From positions 3,038,001 through 3,102,000 of the forward strand of contig NZ_CP159358.1 of assembly GCF_040500475.1 (NCBI RefSeq): 64,000 bases of DNA, read 5' to 3'. Of this stretch, positions 48,806 to 58,833 are shown in pieces; within the stretch, counting starts at the first letter, position 1, and every line of letters starts with the position of its first letter. A program made the position numbers and the translations under genes. The notes beneath the pieces were generated by a model that ran no database searches, had not been told where the DNA came from, and was given only the letters and a program-made list of their open reading frames with translations. The DNA is from Bacillus sp. Bos-x628. GTDB lineage: Bacteria; Bacillota; Bacilli; Bacillales; Bacillaceae.

Positions 48806-51553
48806 ATGAGTTGGTTAGATAAATTTTTTAGTGTATTTTTAGGAGAAGAAAAAGCTGACAGGCAGCAAGAAGGACGACCCGTTGTGCCAAGACAGCAATC
48901 TCTTGATCATAATAAAGAATATAAAAAGATTGAAGAGACAAAAGTCTACTATGAGTATCCGAAAGGCAAATTCCGCTTTCCTCTCGTTCCAGATGAACCT
49001 GCACGTGATGGAGTTTATCAGCAGGAGAGAAGGCGAGTCCGCCAAGAAAAGCCAAAAGCAAAGCAGACTGCATATCAGTCGAAACAAAAGATCCAGCCTG
49101 ATGTGAATAAAAAGCCGTTTAAAACGGAGCAAATTCCATCACCCATCTATGGCTATCATCAAGATATGCGACCGAAACGAACGGGATCGAAGAACGATGC
49201 AGCCTCTGTTCAAATGAAGTCATCTGAAGAAGCGACGCAGCGTGTGACGCTTTTATCTGAAGAAGCGGAACGTGAACGAAATGTCAGACAGCAAATGAAT
49301 ATTCCGTCCATCCGTAAAGAAAATCGTGTCAAAGCAGCATATTCCGCTTCTGCTGAAGAAAAAGAGGAGACGCCGTTTACAGTGCAAGAGGAATTCTCCC
49401 AACAGGATTTTGTTCAAACAAATATGGAGCGTTCAGAGCACGATCATCTCATGTCAACAACTGAAACTGATCAAATAAGGCCTGAATCTCAAGAACATAA
49501 GCAGGCTTACCTGCATGAGGAGAAAAAAGAACCTGCATATGATGAACCGATTGAGCATCAACCAGTCAAGGCGGCAATAGAAGAACAAGAAGAATGGCGA
49601 CAAATAACCAACGATCCTATGAATATAAATGATTCTGAAGATCAGGTTGAGGAAGTGGAAACGTTAGACCTTGGCGAAGCAGCCGATAATGCATCGGTAG
49701 GGATCGACATGGTGAGAGAAAGGCTAGCAGCAGACGAGACGGTGACAGAAGAAATAATAGAAGTAGATCTTGAGGAGAAAGAGTCAGTTCCAACAGAAGA
49801 GAGACAAGAAGAAATATCGATAGCGGATTCTACAGAACATGAACCAGTTTTTTTACAAAACAACATTCAAGATGACCTGCCAGAAGATGACGTGGTGGCT
49901 AAAGAGCAAGAATCAGTAGCAGAACCTGTATGGGCACAAGAGCTTCCTGCATCTCAGCCAGAGGAAACAACGAATGAAATGCATGAACAAGTGCAACAAA
50001 CATTAGTTGATGCGAAGCAGGATGATGTAAAAGAGGCTTCTCTGCAATCGAAGCGTTCAAGCGGTCAAACATCAACCGTTCCATTTAACGTCATGATGTT
50101 CAAAAGTGACAAGCGTGTGCAGCAGAAAAAAGCACGACATCAACAAGGGTATGTATTTCCTAGTTTAGCCCTTTTGGACGTTCCGCCAGCACAAAAAGAA
50201 GAGGATGGCACATGGGTGAAAGAGCGGGCAGACTTGCTCAACGCAACTTTAAAGAATTTCAATGTGAGGGCAAGTGTGGTCCATGTCACACAGGGGCCAT
50301 CTGTCACAAGATTTGAAGTGCATCCCGAACCAGGCGTGAAAGTGAACAAAATCACCAATCTGTCGGATGATATTAAACTCAGTTTGTCAGCAAAGGATAT
50401 TCGAATTGAAGCACCCATCCCAGGTAAGAACACGATCGGAATTGAAGTGCCAAACCTCCACAGTAAAATGGTATTTCTAAGGGAAATGGTGAGAAGCAGT
50501 GCATTTAGAGATAATCCTTCCCCTTTGACGGCAGCTCTTGGGTTAGATATCTCAGGTCAGCCTGTTGTTGTTGACTTGCAAAAGATGCCGCATGGCTTAA
50601 TCGCTGGGGCGACGGGTTCCGGAAAGAGCGTATGCATTAATACAATTTTAGTGAGCTTGATGTTTAAAGCATCACCAGATGAAGTGAAAATGCTCTTAAT
50701 CGATCCTAAAATGGTTGAACTTGCCCCTTATAACAAGATTCCGCATCTCGTAAGTCCCGTTATTACGGACGCCAAGACAGCAACAGCTTCCCTAAAATGG
50801 GTTGTAGATGAAATGGAAAGACGCTATGAACTGTTCGCTCACTCCGGCGTAAGAGAAATTAAACGATTCAATGAGCTCGTGAAAGAAAAACAAATGGGTG
50901 AAAAACTACCGTATCTCGTCGTTGTCATTGATGAGCTCGCCGATTTAATGATGGTGGCACCGAATGAAGTAGAAGAAAGCATTTGCCGTATTGCACAAAA
51001 AGCAAGAGCATGCGGTATTCATTTACTAATTGCGACACAAAGACCATCCGTTGATGTCATCACAGGCCTGATTAAAGCCAATATCCCAACAAGAATTGCC
51101 TTCTCTGTCTCAAGTCAAGTTGATTCAAGAACCATTATTGATATGGCAGGTGCAGAAAAGCTTCTAGGAAAAGGGGATATGCTCTTTTTAGAAAATGGTT
51201 CTGGCAAGCCAACAAGGCTACAAGGAAACTTTGTCTCTGACCGTGAGATTGATCGAGTGGTGGCCCATGTCAGAAAACAACGCAAGCCGGTTTATCTTTT
51301 CGAACAGGAAGAATTGATGCTCCAAGGTTCGGCGATTACAGATGAAGATGAACTGTTTGTGGATGCCTGCCGATTTGCGATAGAGCAGAATAGTGCAAGT
51401 ACATCTAGTTTGCAAAGAAGATTTAGAATTGGCTATAATCGTGCAGCAAGGCTGATTGACATGATGGAGCGAGAAGGCATGATTTCCGGTGCGAAAGGAA
51501 GTAAGCCAAGAGAGGTCCTCATGACACTCAGCGATTTAGAGAAATTGATCTAA
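48806..51553 (+). CDS. sftA: Soluble DNA translocase SftA (FtsK/SpoIIIE family)
   Basis: 915 residues; the start has only a weak ribosome binding site nearby (GGGGAG lies 20 bases upstream). No membrane helices. A long acidic, low-complexity linker (about 60-430, rich in E and Q) precedes the motor: Walker A IAGATGSGKSVCIN near residue 602, Walker B VVVIDELADLMM near 710, and the C-terminal winged-helix gamma domain (SSLQRRFRIGYNRAARLIDMMEREG) that reads KOPS/SRS sequences. SftA moves DNA away from the closing septum in vegetative cells. Confidence 0.95.
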   Translation: MSWLDKFFSVFLGEEKADRQQEGRPVVPRQQSLDHNKEYKKIEETKVYYEYPKGKFRFPLVPDEPARDGVYQQERRRVRQEKPKAKQTAYQSKQKIQPDVNKKPFKTEQIPSPIYGYHQDMRPKRTGSKNDAASVQMKSSEEATQRVTLLSEEAERERNVRQQMNIPSIRKENRVKAAYSASAEEKEETPFTVQEEFSQQDFVQTNMERSEHDHLMSTTETDQIRPESQEHKQAYLHEEKKEPAYDEPIEHQPVKAAIEEQEEWRQITNDPMNINDSEDQVEEVETLDLGEAADNASVGIDMVRERLAADETVTEEIIEVDLEEKESVPTEERQEEISIADSTEHEPVFLQNNIQDDLPEDDVVAKEQESVAEPVWAQELPASQPEETTNEMHEQVQQTLVDAKQDDVKEASLQSKRSSGQTSTVPFNVMMFKSDKRVQQKKARHQQGYVFPSLALLDVPPAQKEEDGTWVKERADLLNATLKNFNVRASVVHVTQGPSVTRFEVHPEPGVKVNKITNLSDDIKLSLSAKDIRIEAPIPGKNTIGIEVPNLHSKMVFLREMVRSSAFRDNPSPLTAALGLDISGQPVVVDLQKMPHGLIAGATGSGKSVCINTILVSLMFKASPDEVKMLLIDPKMVELAPYNKIPHLVSPVITDAKTATASLKWVVDEMERRYELFAHSGVREIKRFNELVKEKQMGEKLPYLVVVIDELADLMMVAPNEVEESICRIAQKARACGIHLLIATQRPSVDVITGLIKANIPTRIAFSVSSQVDSRTIIDMAGAEKLLGKGDMLFLENGSGKPTRLQGNFVSDREIDRVVAHVRKQRKPVYLFEQEELMLQGSAITDEDELFVDACRFAIEQNSASTSSLQRRFRIGYNRAARLIDMMEREGMISGAKGSKPREVLMTLSDLEKLI

Positions 51554-51581
51554 TCAAACCGCTTCATTTTTTTGATAAACA

Positions 51582-51590
51582 TGGTATGAT
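51582..51590 (+). promoter_or_regulatory. Extended -10 promoter upstream of murC
   Basis: TGGTATGAT: TGN followed by TATGAT (51585-51590); transcripts would start near 51597 and carry a leader of about 255 bases. Confidence 0.55.
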
Positions 51591-51853
51591 AGCACATAGG
51601 TGCAATTTTGTAATTGGACACTTTTTGCATGCCTGTCTGAAAGCATTTCACATAAAATACGCTGAAACAGGTGTAAGAAATAGGGAATTTGTTGGATACT
51701 AATCATAGTGAATATTGATTAGAATAGGAAAATCGGAAAAATTTTAATTTGGAGCTGCGATTTGTGATTATCAACAGACGAAAATCACAAGTTGCAAATT
51801 GAAATGAGCGTCATATACTGAAAGTCAGATAGACGTTTGTTGGAGGTACAATT
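51591..51853 (+). other. Structured murC leader
   Basis: No frame is open here. GCGATTTGTGATT (51757-51769) pairs with AATCACAAGTTGC (51783-51795) over all 13 positions with two G-U, 13-base loop, no T run. A shorter pair, CCTGT/ACAGG, lies at 51632-51671. Confidence 0.5.
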
Positions 51854-53152
51854 ATGACTGTTTATCATTTTGTTGGAATAAAAGGGACAGGTATGAGTCC
51901 ACTGGCCCAAATTCTTCATGATACTGGGCATACTGTCCAAGGATCGGATATCGAAAAACATATCTTCACACAGAAGGCGTTAGAAGAAAGAAATATTAAA
52001 ATTTTACCATTTGATGCAGATAATATTAAACCAGGGATGACTGTTATTGCAGGAAATGCATTTCCTGATTCACATCCTGAGATCGAACGTGCCCTTTCTG
52101 AGGGGATTCCTGTGATTCGCTATCACAAATTTCTTGGAGAATACATGGATTCATTTACAAACATTGCGATTACTGGTGCTCATGGTAAGACATCCACAAC
52201 AGGACTGCTTGCACATGTGATGCAATCTGCAAAACCTACTTCGTACTTAATCGGTGATGGATCTGGTATGGGGAAAGAGAACAGCGAATATTTTGTATTT
52301 GAAGCTTGCGAATACCGTAGACATTTTCTGAGTTACCACCCAGACTATGCAATCATGACAAATATTGATTTTGATCACCCTGATTATTTTTCAGACATTA
52401 ATGACGTATTTGATGCGTTTCAAAACATGGCACTTCAAGTAAAGAAAGCGATTATCGCTTGTGGAGACGATGAGCATTTGCTTAAGATTCAAGCAAAAGT
52501 ACCTGTTGTATACTACGGATTGAATGAAGAAAACGATTTTCAAGCTAGAAATGTTGTGAAAAGTACGGAAGGCACCACATTTGATGTATTTGTACGCAAT
52601 ACGTTTTATGATACCTTCTCTATTCCTGCTTACGGAAATCATAATGTCCTCAACTCTTTAGCTGTTATTGCGTTATGTCATTATGAAGCCATTGATGTAG
52701 AGCTGATCAAAGCTTCACTTATGACATTTGGCGGTGTGAAAAGACGCTTTAATGAAAAAGTAATCGGTGAGCAAGTGTTAATTGACGATTATGCGCATCA
52801 TCCAACTGAAATTCAGGTTACCATCGAGGCTGCCCGTCAAAAATACCCAGACCGCGATATTGTGGCTGTCTTCCAGCCGCATACCTTTACACGAACACAG
52901 CAGTTTTTAAATGAATTTGCAGACAGCTTAAAAAAAGCTGATTATGTGTATCTGTGTGATATCTTTGGCTCAGCCCGTGAAAATATTGGAAAACTGAGCA
53001 TTGCAGATTTACAAGAGAAAATCCCACAAGCACAGCTAATTGATGAAAAAGATACATCTGTGCTTAAAGCTCATAAAGATGCCATTTTGATCTTTATGGG
53101 AGCTGGAGATATTCAAAAATATTTGCGTGCTTATGAAAAAGTAGCTGTATAA
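51854..53152 (+). CDS. murC: UDP-N-acetylmuramate--L-alanine ligase
   Basis: 432 residues behind TTGGAGGTAC. Mur ligase: UDP-binding [14 protein letters not shown] at residues 6-19, ATP loop [14 protein letters not shown] near 108, DFDHPDYF and [10 protein letters not shown] motifs, and C-terminal FQPHTFTRT. Adds L-alanine to UDP-MurNAc, the first step of the peptidoglycan stem peptide, in the cytoplasm. Confidence 0.97.
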   Translation: MTVYHFVGIKGTGMSPLAQILHDTGHTVQGSDIEKHIFTQKALEERNIKILPFDADNIKPGMTVIAGNAFPDSHPEIERALSEGIPVIRYHKFLGEYMDSFTNIAITGAHGKTSTTGLLAHVMQSAKPTSYLIGDGSGMGKENSEYFVFEACEYRRHFLSYHPDYAIMTNIDFDHPDYFSDINDVFDAFQNMALQVKKAIIACGDDEHLLKIQAKVPVVYYGLNEENDFQARNVVKSTEGTTFDVFVRNTFYDTFSIPAYGNHNVLNSLAVIALCHYEAIDVELIKASLMTFGGVKRRFNEKVIGEQVLIDDYAHHPTEIQVTIEAARQKYPDRDIVAVFQPHTFTRTQQFLNEFADSLKKADYVYLCDIFGSARENIGKLSIADLQEKIPQAQLIDEKDTSVLKAHKDAILIFMGAGDIQKYLRAYEKVAV

Positions 53153-53155
53153 TGT

Positions 53156-53186
53156 AAAAAAGTGCCGATTGTACCGGCACTTTTTT
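53156..53186 (+). terminator. Terminator of murC
   Basis: AAAAAGTGCCG pairs with CGGCACTTTTT, 7-base loop, T run. Confidence 0.9.
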
Positions 53187-53253
53187 ATGTCGACTTAAAG
53201 GTGACAAAGGGGCTAAATGTGTCAGGATATGCTGCTTTTTTTCTTCGCTGTGG

Positions 53254-53280
53254 ACAGGAATTAACAAATAAGTGTAGAAT
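53254..53280 (+). promoter_or_regulatory. Sigma-H type promoter of ytxGHJ
   Basis: ACAGGAATT (matches RNAGGAWWW), 11 bases, GTAGAAT (matches RNNGAAT). ytxGHJ is a sigma-H target in B. subtilis. Confidence 0.75.
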
Positions 53281-53308
53281 TATTATTCAATCGGTCATTC
53301 TAGGTGAG

Positions 53309-53334
53309 GTTTGAATGATACAACGAGAGGGTAT
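53309..53334 (+). promoter_or_regulatory. Sigma-B type promoter of ytxGHJ
   Basis: GTTTGA, 14 bases, GGGTAT: close to the sigma-B consensus GTTTAA-N13-15-GGGTAT. The operon belongs to the general stress regulon in B. subtilis. Confidence 0.82.
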
Positions 53335-53369
53335 TAAATTAAATATGCCCGCAGCAAAGGAGGTATCAG

Positions 53370-53789
53370 ATGATGATTATTCTATATTTAAGCGTTGCAT
53401 TGATTGCGATTGCTTTCCTCATTCTTGTCATCTATTTGTCCAAAACATTAAAAACTTTACAGTTGACGTTAAAAAATGTTGCATCAACTTTAGAAAGTCT
53501 TGAAGGACAGATGCAAGGCATCACCACAGAGACAGCGCAGTTGCTACATAAGACAAATCAACTTGCTGAAGACATTCAAGACAAATCGCGAAAACTAAAC
53601 ACAGTTGTGGATGCGGTGCATGGAATTGGCGGCTCTATCAACCAATTTAATACAAGCATAAAGCAGGCAGCCAGATCGGTTTCTTCATCCGTTGAGAGGA
53701 ATCAAGAAAAAGTAACGGATGTGGTGAGTTGGAGTAATGCAGCACTTGAAATTTATAAAAAGTGGAAAGAACGTAAAAAACAAAAATAA
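53370..53789 (+). CDS. ytxG: General stress protein YtxG (DUF948)
   Basis: 139 residues behind AAAGGAGGTATC. One N-terminal helix (about 2-24) and a long amphipathic helical region with [18 protein letters not shown] and hydrophobic heptads, the DUF948 pattern. A tail rich in K follows ([10 protein letters not shown]). Membrane-tethered and cytoplasmic. First gene of ytxGHJ, induced by sigma-B and sigma-H. Confidence 0.9.
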   Translation: MMIILYLSVALIAIAFLILVIYLSKTLKTLQLTLKNVASTLESLEGQMQGITTETAQLLHKTNQLAEDIQDKSRKLNTVVDAVHGIGGSINQFNTSIKQAARSVSSSVERNQEKVTDVVSWSNAALEIYKKWKERKKQK

Positions 53790-53815
53790 ACCATTTTCGC
53801 ATAGGAGGAATAATC

Positions 53816-54286
53816 ATGAGCAAAGACGGAATGAATAGCAAAGACTTTTTGTTCGGAACACTAATTGGTGGCATTATTGGTGCAACAACAGCACTCTTTT
53901 TAGCACCGAAGTCAGGGAAAGAGCTCCGCGGTGATTTGAACACACAAGCGAATGCTTTAAAAGAAAAAACAGATCAACTCACAACAGATGCAAAAGAAAA
54001 AGGCACTGAGTATGTGACGATTGCGAAAGATAAAACATCCGAACTATCACAGCTAGTGGTAGAGCAATCAAACCAGATTCTAGAAAAAGTGAAAGACATA
54101 AAAGAGCGTGCAACTGGAAAAGCTAATCAAGTAAAAAGTGATGCAGAAGAGGCTGTATCTGATGTGGCCAGCGAAGTGTCAGATGTGGCAGATGAAGCAA
54201 AAGTAAGAGCAGAAGAAACAAAATCAGAGATTGAAGAGGGCATCAAAGATGTCCAAGAAAAAATCGATCAATCAACAAAAAGTTAA
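53816..54286 (+). CDS. ytxH: General stress protein YtxH
   Basis: 156 residues. The YtxH domain is an N-terminal helix with Gly-rich text FGTLIGGIIGATTALFLAPKSGKELR, followed by a long charged coiled coil with 11-residue-like periodicity (KEKTDQLTTDAKEKG, EVSDVADEAK) reminiscent of LEA-type stress proteins. Probably membrane-associated. 26 bases after ytxG. Confidence 0.92.
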   Translation: MSKDGMNSKDFLFGTLIGGIIGATTALFLAPKSGKELRGDLNTQANALKEKTDQLTTDAKEKGTEYVTIAKDKTSELSQLVVEQSNQILEKVKDIKERATGKANQVKSDAEEAVSDVASEVSDVADEAKVRAEETKSEIEEGIKDVQEKIDQSTKS

Positions 54287-54316
54287 CGAACTGTTCAATT
54301 TAGAGAGGAGCACATC

Positions 54317-54640
54317 ATGTCAAAGCAACTCATTGAAACAGAAGATCAGTTTAATCAACTAACGAATCAAGACGGAACATTTGTCTTATTTAAGCACAGT
54401 TTAACATGTCCAATTAGCCAAGCCGCTTTTCAAGAATTTGAAGCATTTGCGTCTGAACACGAAGATATACCTTCTTACTTCTTGCAAATTCAAAGCGCTA
54501 GAGAGCTTTCATCATATGTGGCTGAAGAGACAGGGGTAAAACACGAAAGTCCACAAGCACTCATCTTTAACGGTGGAAAAGTGAAATGGCATGCGTCTCA
54601 CTCCAACATTACAAAAGAGGCGCTCGAACAAAATATTTAG
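54317..54640 (+). CDS. ytxJ: Bacilliredoxin-like protein YtxJ (BrxC)
   Basis: 107 residues behind AGAGAGGAGC. Thioredoxin fold with a single active-site cysteine, Cys31, in TCPIS, which defines the monothiol YtxJ/BrxC family that removes bacillithiol from proteins. Third gene of the stress operon; followed by a terminator. Confidence 0.92.
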   Translation: MSKQLIETEDQFNQLTNQDGTFVLFKHSLTCPISQAAFQEFEAFASEHEDIPSYFLQIQSARELSSYVAEETGVKHESPQALIFNGGKVKWHASHSNITKEALEQNI

Positions 54641-54658
54641 AAACACGTCAACAATCTG

Positions 54659-54684
54659 ACGTCAGCTTATGCTGACGTTTTTTT
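54659..54684 (+). terminator. Terminator of ytxGHJ
   Basis: ACGTCAGC pairs perfectly with GCTGACGT, loop TTAT, seven T. Confidence 0.9.
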
Positions 54685-54779
54685 GATCAAAAAATGTACA
54701 TAAATTAAATGTGTCCTATGATTATCTTACAAATATCACTTTATCGCTTAAAAGCGTTTAGGTAATAAAGAATTTTTTC

Positions 54780-54808
54780 GTGACAATTCCGAAATCTTTG
54801 TTTATAAT
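54780..54808 (+). promoter_or_regulatory. Promoter of aroA
   Basis: -35 GTGACA (54780-54785), 17-base spacer, -10 TATAAT (54803-54808). Confidence 0.78.
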
Positions 54809-54871
54809 AAACCCTATCATAGGAGAATGAAAAATAAAAAGCGAGAGCAGGCAGAGGAAAGGATGACAAAA

Positions 54872-55948
54872 ATGAGCAACAATGAATTAGAACAATTGAG
54901 ACAGCAAGCAGATGAGCTGAATCTTCAAATCTTAAAACTGATCAATGAAAGAGGAAACATTGTAAAAGAAATCGGTAAGGCGAAGGAAGCGCAAGGTGTT
55001 AATCGTTATGATCCTGTCAGAGAGCGCACAATGTTGAATCGAATTCTTGAGGAAAATGATGGACCATTTGAAAACTCAACAATCCAACATATTTTCAAAG
55101 AAATTTTCAAAGCAGGCTTAGAACTTCAAGAAGATGATCATAGCAAAGCGCTTCTTGTCTCTCGTAAGAAAAAACCAGAAAACACAATTGTGAACATTAA
55201 TGGTGAAGCAATTGGTGATGGAACACAACGTTTTATCGTTGGACCATGTGCTGTTGAAAGCTATGAGCAAGTAGCAGAAGTCGCAGCAGCTGCTAAAAAG
55301 CAAGGGCTGAAACTTCTTCGCGGGGGCGCATTTAAACCTCGCACAAGTCCATACGATTTCCAAGGGCTTGGTGTAGACGGTCTAAAGATTCTAAAGCGTG
55401 TCGCTGATGAATATGGTCTTGCTGTCATTAGTGAAATTGTTAATCCTGCTCATATTCAAGAGGCCATTGAACATATTGATGTCATTCAAATTGGTGCACG
55501 TAATATGCAAAACTTTGAACTATTAAAAGAAGCCGGCTCTGTTAAGAAGCCAGTCCTTTTAAAACGCGGCCTTGCAGCAACCATTTCAGAATTCATCAAT
55601 GCAGCTGAATACATCATCGCTCAAGGAAATGACCAAATTATTCTTTGTGAGCGTGGTATCCGCACATACGAAACAGCCACTAGAAATACACTGGATATCT
55701 CTGCAGTGCCAATCTTAAAACAAGAGACGCATTTACCAGTCTTTGTTGATGTGACGCATTCAACTGGACGTAGAGATCTTCTTCTTCCAACCGCTAAAGC
55801 AGCTCTTGCCATTGGAGCTGATGGTGTCATGGCGGAAGTGCATCCAGACCCATCTGTTGCTTTATCTGATTCAGCGCAGCAAATGGACATTCCTCAATTT
55901 GAGAAATGGTTAGACGCGCTAAGACCGCTTGTGAACATTCACGCGTAA
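54872..55948 (+). CDS. aroA: Bifunctional chorismate mutase / DAHP synthase AroA
   Basis: 358 residues from the ATG behind AAAGGATGAC, equal in length to B. subtilis AroA. A longer frame from 54827 lacks support. Residues 1-90 form an AroQ-type chorismate mutase ([20 protein letters not shown]) that serves as the prephenate/chorismate-sensing regulatory domain. Residues 100-358 form a type I-beta DAHP synthase with [26 protein letters not shown] and [13 protein letters not shown]. Catalyses the first step of aromatic amino acid synthesis. Confidence 0.96.
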   Translation: MSNNELEQLRQQADELNLQILKLINERGNIVKEIGKAKEAQGVNRYDPVRERTMLNRILEENDGPFENSTIQHIFKEIFKAGLELQEDDHSKALLVSRKKKPENTIVNINGEAIGDGTQRFIVGPCAVESYEQVAEVAAAAKKQGLKLLRGGAFKPRTSPYDFQGLGVDGLKILKRVADEYGLAVISEIVNPAHIQEAIEHIDVIQIGARNMQNFELLKEAGSVKKPVLLKRGLAATISEFINAAEYIIAQGNDQIILCERGIRTYETATRNTLDISAVPILKQETHLPVFVDVTHSTGRRDLLLPTAKAALAIGADGVMAEVHPDPSVALSDSAQQMDIPQFEKWLDALRPLVNIHA

Positions 55949-55958
55949 GAATAGGTAG

Positions 55959-55990
55959 AAACCGCCGGATAACAACCCGGCGGTTTTTTA
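55959..55990 (+). terminator. Terminator of aroA
   Basis: AAACCGCCGG pairs with CCGGCGGTTT, 8-base loop, T run. Confidence 0.9.
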
Positions 55991-56200
55991 ATGGAAAAAA
56001 TAAGATGAAATTGGGAATGAAAGCAAAGGGGCATATTGCAATATCAAAAAACACTGTTCACAATGTTTTCATTTTTAAAATTCGACAGAATCTGCTAAGA
56101 TCATTGTCATAGCTGACGTTCACGACTATTTTTATAAAATATGATTCAATATACAGGTAACAAGCTGATGAAAGTTTGTTTAATTTAATTATAAAAAGAA

Positions 56201-56237
56201 AGGGAACGTTTTCATATGACAAAAAAACGTGTATAAT
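56201..56237 (+). promoter_or_regulatory. ccpA promoter overlapped by a cre-like box
   Basis: -35 TTTTCA (56209-56214), 17-base spacer, -10 TATAAT (56232-56237). On the minus strand 56214-56201 reads TGAAAACGTTCCCT, 12 of 14 to the cre consensus, covering the -35. The 400-base aroA-ccpA gap holds no other gene. Confidence 0.6.
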
Positions 56238-56394
56238 TTCATAAAAGAATGTCATTTTGATGTAGATTGAAAAATTATGTGTCTCTTTTCATCTTTTTGA
56301 TGACAAATAGGATATTATTTTCCTCGTATCTGACATGTCTCTATCCAATTGGTGAATGCTATAGATATGAAGTGTATTTGAAGGAGTGATTTAT

Positions 56395-57396
56395 GTGAAT
56401 AATGTTACAATATATGATGTAGCGAGAGAAGCAAATGTAAGTATGGCAACGGTATCACGCGTTGTAAATGGAAACCCGAATGTGAAACCAACGACAAGAA
56501 AAAAGGTGCTTGAAGCGATTGATCGCCTTGGCTACCGTCCAAATGCAGTAGCGCGGGGGCTTGCAAGTAAAAAGACGACAACTGTTGGTGTCATCATCCC
56601 TGATATTTCTAGTGTTTTTTATTCTGAGCTTGCACGTGGAATTGAAGATATCGCCACAATGTACAAGTACAACATCATTTTAAGCAACTCAGATCAAAAT
56701 ACAGATAAAGAGCTTCATTTGTTAAATACGATGCTAGGTAAACAGGTGGATGGTATTGTCTTTATGGGCGGTAACATTACGGATGTGCATGTTGAAGAAT
56801 TTAAGCGCTCTCCTGTACCGATTGTACTTGCAGCATCTGTCGAAGAGCAGGGAAAAACACCATCTGTAAACATTAACTATGAACAAGCGATTTATGATTC
56901 AGTACAATTATTGGTAGAAAAAGGACATAAACGCATTGCGTTTGTATCTGGTCCTTTGTCAGAACCAATTAATTCTGTTAGGAAGCTTGCAGGTTATAAG
57001 CGTGCGCTTAAAGAAGCGGGCATTGCTTTTGACGATATGCTAGTCGCAGAAGGTGATTACTCTTATGACTCTGGAATTGAAGCAATTGCGAATCTGCTTG
57101 AGCAATCAGATCGGCCGACCGCTGTCATTGCAGCAACTGATGAAATGGCCCTTGGCGTCATTCACGGTGCACAGGATCGGGGAGTGTCAATTCCTGAAGA
57201 CCTTGAGATCATTGGCTTTGATAACACAAGATTGTCCCTCATGGTGCGTCCTCAGTTGACAACCGTCGTGCAGCCAACATATGATATCGGTGCAGTGGCT
57301 ATGAGACTACTCACAAAGCTAATGAACAAAGAACAAGTGGATGATCAAATTGTTGAACTGCCACACAGAATTGAAGAAAGACAATCAACGAAATAA
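56395..57396 (+). CDS. ccpA: Catabolite control protein A
   Basis: 333 residues from GTG ([23 protein letters not shown]), 8 bases after AAGGAG. LacI/GalR family: N-terminal HTH and hinge ([17 protein letters not shown], hinge [12 protein letters not shown]), followed by the periplasmic-binding-protein core where HPr-Ser46-P and CRH-P bind. Global regulator of carbon catabolite repression and activation; binds cre boxes such as those listed here before ytcP and acsA. Confidence 0.97.
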   Translation: MNNVTIYDVAREANVSMATVSRVVNGNPNVKPTTRKKVLEAIDRLGYRPNAVARGLASKKTTTVGVIIPDISSVFYSELARGIEDIATMYKYNIILSNSDQNTDKELHLLNTMLGKQVDGIVFMGGNITDVHVEEFKRSPVPIVLAASVEEQGKTPSVNINYEQAIYDSVQLLVEKGHKRIAFVSGPLSEPINSVRKLAGYKRALKEAGIAFDDMLVAEGDYSYDSGIEAIANLLEQSDRPTAVIAATDEMALGVIHGAQDRGVSIPEDLEIIGFDNTRLSLMVRPQLTTVVQPTYDIGAVAMRLLTKLMNKEQVDDQIVELPHRIEERQSTK

Positions 57397-57401
57397 CAAT
57401 G

Positions 57402-57445
57402 AAAGAAAGCAGCCCACATGATTTGTGGAGGTCTGCTTTCTTTTT
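57402..57445 (+). terminator. Terminator of ccpA
   Basis: AAAGAAAGCAG pairs with CTGCTTTCTTT, larger internal loop with CCCACA/TGTGG, then T. Confidence 0.82.
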
Positions 57446-57672
57446 ATGATATTAAATTGAACCTTTTCTTGTTTATATGTTTCTGTATGATGGCCTTGTG
57501 TCTTCTTGTCAAAAGAATATAACGATAAATATATTCGATTGAGTGTAAAAACGAATAAGATTATAAGCGAATTGTTAGAACGCACGAGATCCCTTATTGA
57601 GTGAAAAAAGGATCATCTATATTCCCGAAGACGTTTTGACTTGTTTAAAACTATTGTTGTTTGTAAACATTT

Positions 57673-58833
57673 TTATGCATTTTTCTTTTCTCTTCTTACA
57701 GGCATCAGCGCTTTTTCAACCGTTTGCGCATTTTTTTCTGTAATCTCGGCTCTTCTTGGTATAGGAGCATATAAATCGTCAGGGTCTGACCATGTGTCAG
57801 GGAGCGTGACAGGCGATTGCTTGTTCCATGCAGTAATCCAGTCCTGAGGAATAGCAGATGGAGGTGTGATGCCTTTCATTTCAAGCCAAATGCGGCTCCA
57901 TGCTCTTGGCACAACCCGCCAAATATCATAACCACCTCCGCCAACTGCAATCCATCTCCCGTCACAATATTGATGGGCAAGCTCATGTGCCAGTTTGGGA
58001 ATTTCCTCATAAATCTTCATTGTGGCTGATAAATGCGTCAATGGGTCATAATAATGAGCATCTGCTCCATTCTGCGTCAAAATCACATCTGGTTTAAAAA
58101 AAGCAGCAATCTCTGTCACTGCCGTTCGGTATGCATCAAGGAACGATTCATCTTCTGTAAATGCATCGAGCGGGATATTATAAGCATATCCATAGCCTTT
58201 ATCGTGACCTCTTTCCTGTACTTGTCCAGTTCCAGGAAATAGGTATCGACCCGTTTCATGAATAGACACCGTACAAACCTCTGGATCATCATAAAAACTA
58301 AATTGTACACCATCTCCGTGATGAGCATCTGTATCAATATATAAAATTCTCGCACCATATTTTTTTTGAATATATTGAATGGCAACGGAGCTATCATTAT
58401 AAATACAAAAGCCAGACGCACGCCCTTTAAATCCGTGATGAAGTCCGCCTCCAAGATTGACAGCATGCTGCGCATTTCCCATCATGACTTGATCGACAGC
58501 TGTTAATGTACCGCCGACAAGAAGAGAAGCGGCTTCATGCATGCCTAAAAACATAGGTGTATCTTCTGTTCCAAGTCCATATCGTTCGCCCTCTGCTGTA
58601 GACAGCTTTCCTTCGCTTGCACGCTGAACGGCTTGGATATAATCCCCTGTATGCACGAGCTTTAATTCCTCAATCGTGGCTATACGCGGCGCAATGATCT
58701 CATCATCTGTTAATGCCTTCATTTTTTGAAGGAGATCAAATGTTAAGTAGACGCGAAGCTGATTGAAGGGATGATCTTGGTGGAATTGATACGTTTGAAA
58801 AGAAGGTGAAAAAACAAAGATCGCTTCTTTCAT
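57673..58833 (-). CDS. acuC: Acetoin utilisation deacetylase AcuC
   Basis: 386 residues. Class I histone-deacetylase fold: NLGGGLHHG, DTDAHHGDGVQ (zinc Asp/His), TQNGADAHYYDPL and VGGGGYD. In B. subtilis AcuC removes the acetyl group that AcuA places on acetyl-CoA synthetase, reactivating it. Overlaps acuB by 4 bases (ATGA). Confidence 0.95.
   Translation of the reverse strand: MKEAIFVFSPSFQTYQFHQDHPFNQLRVYLTFDLLQKMKALTDDEIIAPRIATIEELKLVHTGDYIQAVQRASEGKLSTAEGERYGLGTEDTPMFLGMHEAASLLVGGTLTAVDQVMMGNAQHAVNLGGGLHHGFKGRASGFCIYNDSSVAIQYIQKKYGARILYIDTDAHHGDGVQFSFYDDPEVCTVSIHETGRYLFPGTGQVQERGHDKGYGYAYNIPLDAFTEDESFLDAYRTAVTEIAAFFKPDVILTQNGADAHYYDPLTHLSATMKIYEEIPKLAHELAHQYCDGRWIAVGGGGYDIWRVVPRAWSRIWLEMKGITPPSAIPQDWITAWNKQSPVTLPDTWSDPDDLYAPIPRRAEITEKNAQTVEKALMPVRREKKNA

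Noticed and set aside
53315..53503. 62-codon frame overlapping the start of ytxG
   Set aside because: It begins between the -35 and -10 of the sigma-B promoter and overlaps ytxG in another frame; no ribosome binding site.
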